A stretch of DNA of 7,793 nucleotides from Clostridia bacterium (GTDB lineage Bacteria; Bacillota; Clostridia; Oscillospirales; CAG-272). Both the position numbers and the translations under genes were made by a program. This document shows positions 5,155 through 7,793 of this stretch, in pieces. The notes under the pieces were generated by a model that ran no database searches, was not told the origin of the DNA, and saw only the letters and a program-made list of their open reading frames with translations. Numbering within the stretch: the stretch's first letter is position 1; the number at the start of each line of letters is the position of its first letter. The stretch lies in assembly GCA_017382615.1 (NCBI GenBank), contig JAFNZX010000412.1, forward strand, positions 1 through 7,793. Reading direction: 5' to 3'.

Positions 5155-6861
5155 TTATTTTACCAGGTGTCTCTTGATCTTTCTGGAGGTCGTCTTTTCA
5201 AACTCGGTATTGCGGAATTCCACAATGCGGATCTGCTTGTATGCAACCAGCTTTTTATTGAGCTCCTTGATCTGTCCCGAAATGGTGGACTGGATCTGAT
5301 CCTGCGAGGTGTTCTTATCAAACTTATCCATGTTGGGGTAAACGATTGCCGTCAGCTTGACGCCATCCTCGGTGTCTCTGCCGATGACGACCACCTCAGC
5401 GATGGTATCGATGTTTTCCAAGTATTCCTCCATCTCCTCGGGGAACACGTTCTTGCCGTTTTCCAGCACGATGACGGACTTCTTTCTGCCCGTAATAAAG
5501 ATGTACTTGTCCTCGTCCATGTAACCAAGGTCACCGGTGCGGAACCAGCCGTCTCTGGTGAATGCCTTAGCGGTCTCTTCCTCATTTTTGTAGTAGCCCA
5601 GCATGACGTTGTCGCCCTTGACCTGGATCTCGCCGATGGTGCGTCCCTGATCGTCAATGTGGTCGGGATCGATACGCACGCGGCAGCACTCCACGGCAGG
5701 ACCTACCGAGCCCAGCTTGGGAGCATAATAGGGGTTAACGGCAACCAGAGGGGAGCACTCGGTAATGCCGTAGCCCTCGCAGATCTGAATGCCGAAAGCG
5801 TCAAAGTCTGCCACAACGGAGGTGTTAAGCGGTGCGCCGCCCGAGATGATCTTAACAAGTCTGCCGCCGAATGCACCGGTGACGTCCTTGAAAAGTCCCG
5901 TACCCATGTTGATACCGATCTTTCTTGCAGCACCGGAAACCTTGATGGCACTCTTAAGCACCTTATCCTTGCCCTTCTTGCGTGCGGTTTCCCAAATTCT
6001 CTTATCCATGGTGTTGACGAACAAGGGAACGAGCGGCAGACCCGTGGGCTTGAACTGCTCGAAGTTACGCATGACGTGCTTTAAGGAGTCGTTGATGCAG
6101 ATCTCCATGCCGTAAATCAGCGCGGCAATATCGATGCAAAGCTCGTAGGTGTGGTGAATGGGCAGAACGGATACGATGGTGTCCTCCTTGCAGAAGTCAA
6201 CGGAGGCGCAAGCCGCGTTTGCTGCGGAGATGACGTTTTGCTCGCACAGCATGACGCACTTGGAAGAGCCCGTGGTGCCCGAGGTGAACAGCATGACAGC
6301 CATGCGGCGCAGATCCTTGGGGGACTTGAGCGAGTAGTGATCGTCGTGGATGTGCTTTTGACCGAGTGCAACGATATCGTCAAACTCTCTGACCTTTTCG
6401 TGGTGCAGGTAGGAAAGCTTCTCGGTGCTGACAGGAATGAAATACTTGACGGTGGGGTGATTTTCCACCGTTTCCTTGAACTTTTCGTTCATGCAGGAAG
6501 TGAATACAACTGCATCTGCCTCTGCAAAGGTCATAAAGCCCTCCAGCTCGGGAACAGCAACCTCCTTATCCATGGGGATGGCAACGCCGCCGCATGCAAT
6601 GGTTGCAAGGTAGGTAGCGATCCACTGGGGGCAGGATTCACCAATAACGGCAATTCTCTTGCCGGCAAGCCCCATTGCGTCAAAGCCTGCTGCGAGTTCA
6701 GTGATCAGGTCGGAAAATTCGCGGTAGGACATGGAGAGCAGCTGCTTGCCTCTGTAATAGCGGAATGCAATTTTTGCACCGTGGGCTTTGAAAATATGCG
6801 TCAGGTCGCGGACGTCCTTGGCGGGCGTGTAAATGCGGGGTGTCTTTTTGCGTACTAACAT
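5155..6861 (-). CDS. AMP-forming acyl-CoA synthetase (fatty acid-CoA ligase type)
   Basis: The 568-residue enzyme belongs to the ANL adenylating superfamily. It would activate a carboxylic acid with ATP to an acyl-adenylate and pass it to CoA. Core motifs are intact: the P-loop LFTSGTTGSSK (191-201), PIHHTYE (234-240), GYGITECSP (363-371), WFRTGDLGYMDED (439-451), the hinge ITGRKKS (456-462) and the C-terminal TTSRKIKRH (557-565), whose K561 is the expected catalytic lysine (SRK here instead of the usual SGK). The N-terminal layout and length resemble long-chain fatty acyl-CoA synthetases, and no carrier-protein or acyltransferase domain is fused. No membrane helix is evident; such enzymes are usually cytoplasmic or membrane-associated. 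The ATG at 6859-6861 is preceded by AGAAAGGA (6868-6875) and by a perfect consensus promoter. The gene is monocistronic and convergent with the operon. The natural acid substrate cannot be told from sequence. Confidence 0.9.
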   Translation of the reverse strand: MLVRKKTPRIYTPAKDVRDLTHIFKAHGAKIAFRYYRGKQLLSMSYREFSDLITELAAGFDAMGLAGKRIAVIGESCPQWIATYLATIACGGVAIPMDKEVAVPELEGFMTFAEADAVVFTSCMNEKFKETVENHPTVKYFIPVSTEKLSYLHHEKVREFDDIVALGQKHIHDDHYSLKSPKDLRRMAVMLFTSGTTGSSKCVMLCEQNVISAANAACASVDFCKEDTIVSVLPIHHTYELCIDIAALIYGMEICINDSLKHVMRNFEQFKPTGLPLVPLFVNTMDKRIWETARKKGKDKVLKSAIKVSGAARKIGINMGTGLFKDVTGAFGGRLVKIISGGAPLNTSVVADFDAFGIQICEGYGITECSPLVAVNPYYAPKLGSVGPAVECCRVRIDPDHIDDQGRTIGEIQVKGDNVMLGYYKNEEETAKAFTRDGWFRTGDLGYMDEDKYIFITGRKKSVIVLENGKNVFPEEMEEYLENIDTIAEVVVIGRDTEDGVKLTAIVYPNMDKFDKNTSQDQIQSTISGQIKELNKKLVAYKQIRIVEFRNTEFEKTTSRKIKRHLVK

Positions 6862-6877
6862 AATACATCCTTTCTGC

Positions 6878-6892
6878 GGCGAGCGGCTCGCC
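6878..6892 (-). other. GC hairpin beside the ligase ribosome binding site
   Basis: GGCGAG (6878-6883) and CTCGCC (6887-6892) form a 6-bp GC-rich stem with a 3-base loop. In the minus-strand leader it ends two bases before the ribosome binding site at 6868-6875. It may affect translation initiation or messenger stability. It has no T-tract and is not a terminator. Confidence 0.4.
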
Positions 6893-6945
6893 TGTTTATC
6901 ATAAATATATTCGTGTTACAAATGAAACATTTCCATATATAGTCT

Positions 6946-6974
6946 ATTATACAGAAAATTGGCGCGTTTGTCAA
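6946..6974 (-). promoter_or_regulatory. Consensus sigma-A promoter of the ligase gene
   Basis: Read on the minus strand, TTGACA (6969-6974) and TATAAT (6946-6951) are exact consensus boxes 17 bases apart. The start near 6940 would give a leader of about 75-80 bases that contains the GC hairpin at 6878-6892. Confidence 0.9.
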
Positions 6975-6992
6975 GTTATTTTTTTCTTGACA
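6969..6992. repeat. Inverted repeat spanning both divergent -35 boxes
   Basis: TGTCAAG (6969-6975) and CTTGACA (6986-6992) are perfect inverted arms around a 10-base T-rich centre. Each arm contains one of the two -35 hexamers. The symmetry follows partly from two consensus boxes facing apart, but the extra matching G/C base and compact spacing make a shared regulator site possible. Confidence 0.5.
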
Positions 6993-7015
6993 GTGTGAAG
7001 AATGCGTGATATAAT
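6987..7015 (+). promoter_or_regulatory. Consensus sigma-A promoter of the flavin reductase-like gene
   Basis: TTGACA (6987-6992) and TATAAT (7010-7015) are exact consensus boxes with a 17-base spacer. Transcription would start near 7022, leaving a leader of about 24 bases with AAAGAGG (7033-7039) before the ATG at 7046. Confidence 0.92.
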
Positions 7016-7045
7016 CAAGAAAATACTTACAAAAAGAGGTTTTTT

Positions 7046-7627
7046 ATGGCAAAGATCAAATGGCGCGGCGGTGCGTTGCTCGCTCCCGCCCCTGCCGCAC
7101 TGGTGACATGCGGAGATATGGAGCATTCCAACGCGTTGACCGTGGCGTGGACGGGCATTATCAACACCGTGCCGCCCAAGACCTATATTTCGGTGCGCCC
7201 GGGGCGTCACTCTTATAAAATGATCAAGCAGAGCGGGGAATTCGCCATCAATCTGACCGGTGCCGATATGATCAAGGCAGTGGACGGCTGCGGCATGCTG
7301 ACGGGTGCAAAGGTGGATAAATTTGCAAAATTCGGTCTTGTCAAGGAGCAGGCAAGCGAGGTGGCGTGTCCCTTGGTGGCGCAAAGCCCGCTTTCGCTGG
7401 AATGCCGCGTGACCGACGTCATTGAGCTTGGCTCGCACCACATGTTTCTTGCCGACGTGGTGGCGGTGGACGTGGAGGAGAGCTTGATCGACCAAAACGG
7501 CAAGCTGCGCCTGGATAAAGCCAACCTTGCAGCATTTGCGCACGGTGAGTATTTTGCCCTTGGCAAAAAGATTGGCGACTTCGGCTTCTCGGTCAGAAAA
7601 AAGAAAAAGCATCCGCCGAAAAAATAA
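7046..7627 (+). CDS. Flavin reductase-like / flavoredoxin-family protein
   Basis: The 193-residue protein fits the flavin-reductase-like FMN-binding split-barrel family (flavoredoxin type). Supporting segments are APAALVTCGD (15-24), NALTVAWTGIINTVPPKTYIS (29-49, matching the conserved strand-turn), RPGRHSYKMI (51-60) with the expected flavin-phosphate contacts, EFAINL (65-70) and HHMFLADVVAVDV (131-143). The full domain is present, with no fused domain. It would bind FMN in the cytoplasm and act as an electron carrier or NAD(P)H-flavin oxidoreductase; which one cannot be decided from sequence. The C-terminal tail is unusually basic (SVRKKKKHPPKK). The ATG at 7046 has AAAGAGG six bases upstream. 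It is monocistronic, divergent from the ligase and sharing its control region, and ends at a terminator at 7683-7708. Confidence 0.88.
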   Translation: MAKIKWRGGALLAPAPAALVTCGDMEHSNALTVAWTGIINTVPPKTYISVRPGRHSYKMIKQSGEFAINLTGADMIKAVDGCGMLTGAKVDKFAKFGLVKEQASEVACPLVAQSPLSLECRVTDVIELGSHHMFLADVVAVDVEESLIDQNGKLRLDKANLAAFAHGEYFALGKKIGDFGFSVRKKKKHPPKK

Positions 7628-7682
7628 ACGGATCAAAAAAACGCCTTCAATGGGGCTGCCAAAATAGCGACAGATTTGAAAG

Positions 7683-7708
7683 AAGCCACCGGCAACGGTG
7701 GCTTTTTT
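7683..7708 (+). terminator. Rho-independent terminator with GCAA tetraloop
   Basis: AAGCCACCG (7683-7691) and CGGTGGCTT (7696-7704) form a perfect 9-bp stem closed by a GNRA loop (GCAA), and the T-run continues to 7708. It lies 56 bases after the flavin reductase-like gene and would end its transcript. Confidence 0.9.
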
Positions 7709-7793
7709 CGTCCTGCTCTTGGCAAAAGAGCGTCCGTATGGGAACCCCCACCACCGCAACCGCGTCGCTGGTTTCCCTCGTGCCTCGGTCAAC
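7709..7793. other. Structured GC-rich tract running off the right edge
   Basis: After the terminator comes a hairpin GCTCTT/AAGAGC (7715-7720 with 7726-7731) and then a C-rich tract in which GGGAACC (from about 7740) can pair with GGTTTCCC (about 7769-7776) with one bulge. No gene start is seen. Like the element at 279-417, it lies beside a terminator hairpin and is much more structured than ordinary spacer. It is cut by the window end, so its type cannot be decided. Confidence 0.35.

Noticed and set aside
5101..6084. 327-codon plus-strand open frame
   Set aside because: It starts in the terminator stem and lies opposite the acyl-CoA ligase, which has all its catalytic motifs on the minus strand.
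6151..6858. 235-codon plus-strand open frame
   Set aside because: It is antisense to the N-terminal half of the ligase, with no start signals and no domain.
6971..7792. 273-codon minus-strand open frame
   Set aside because: It covers the flavin reductase-like gene, its terminator and its promoter in antisense; its N-terminal part reads through non-coding structured sequence and resembles a spurious ORF.
1..7793. CRISPR array, insertion sequence or prophage genes
   Set aside because: No spaced direct repeats, transposase, integrase or phage structural motifs are visible on either strand.

Overview
The window looks like chromosomal DNA from a Gram-positive, probably anaerobic Clostridia-type (Bacillota) bacterium. 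Three things point there: textbook sigma-A promoters (TTGACA/TATAAT boxes 17 bp apart), strong AGGAG-type ribosome binding sites, and the protein families present (bacterial sn-glycerol-1-phosphate dehydrogenase, a leaderless DUF11 protein, YoaK/DUF1275, an XRE regulator with a membrane tail). This is inference; no rRNA or marker gene is present to name the organism. Most genes are fairly GC-rich, but the first ~240 bases are clearly more AT-rich.

Layout. (1) 1-166: C-terminal end of an unrecognised AT-rich gene. (2) 167-544: a 378-base gap holding a bidirectional terminator-like hairpin, a highly structured GC-rich element (about 279-417), small inverted repeats and a clean promoter. (3) 545-1222: XRE-type DNA-binding protein with three predicted membrane helices. 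(4) 1325-2176: two-repeat DUF11 protein with no signal peptide, preceded by a leader hairpin and followed by a strong terminator. (5) 2227-5148: a self-contained three-gene operon with its own promoter, encoding an uncharacterised beta-propeller-like protein, sn-glycerol-1-phosphate dehydrogenase and a DUF1275 membrane protein, closed by a 19-bp perfect-stem bidirectional terminator. (6) 5155-6861, minus strand: AMP-forming acyl-CoA ligase, convergent with the operon. (7) 6862-7045: divergent region with two consensus promoters back to back, whose -35 boxes form a perfect inverted repeat. (8) 7046-7627: flavin reductase/flavoredoxin-like protein, followed by a GNRA-loop terminator and the start of a second structured GC-rich tract that runs off the window.

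How the genes may fit together. The dehydrogenase would make sn-glycerol-1-phosphate, the glycerol backbone stereoisomer typical of archaeal lipids. It is tightly coupled (4-base gap) to an unknown beta-propeller protein and followed by a small membrane protein. The ligase next door would activate fatty acids or another carboxylic acid. A lipid or envelope theme is therefore possible but not proven. The best candidates for undescribed biology are the propeller-G1P dehydrogenase-DUF1275 operon, the leaderless DUF11 protein, and the structured intergenic elements near the two ends of the window.
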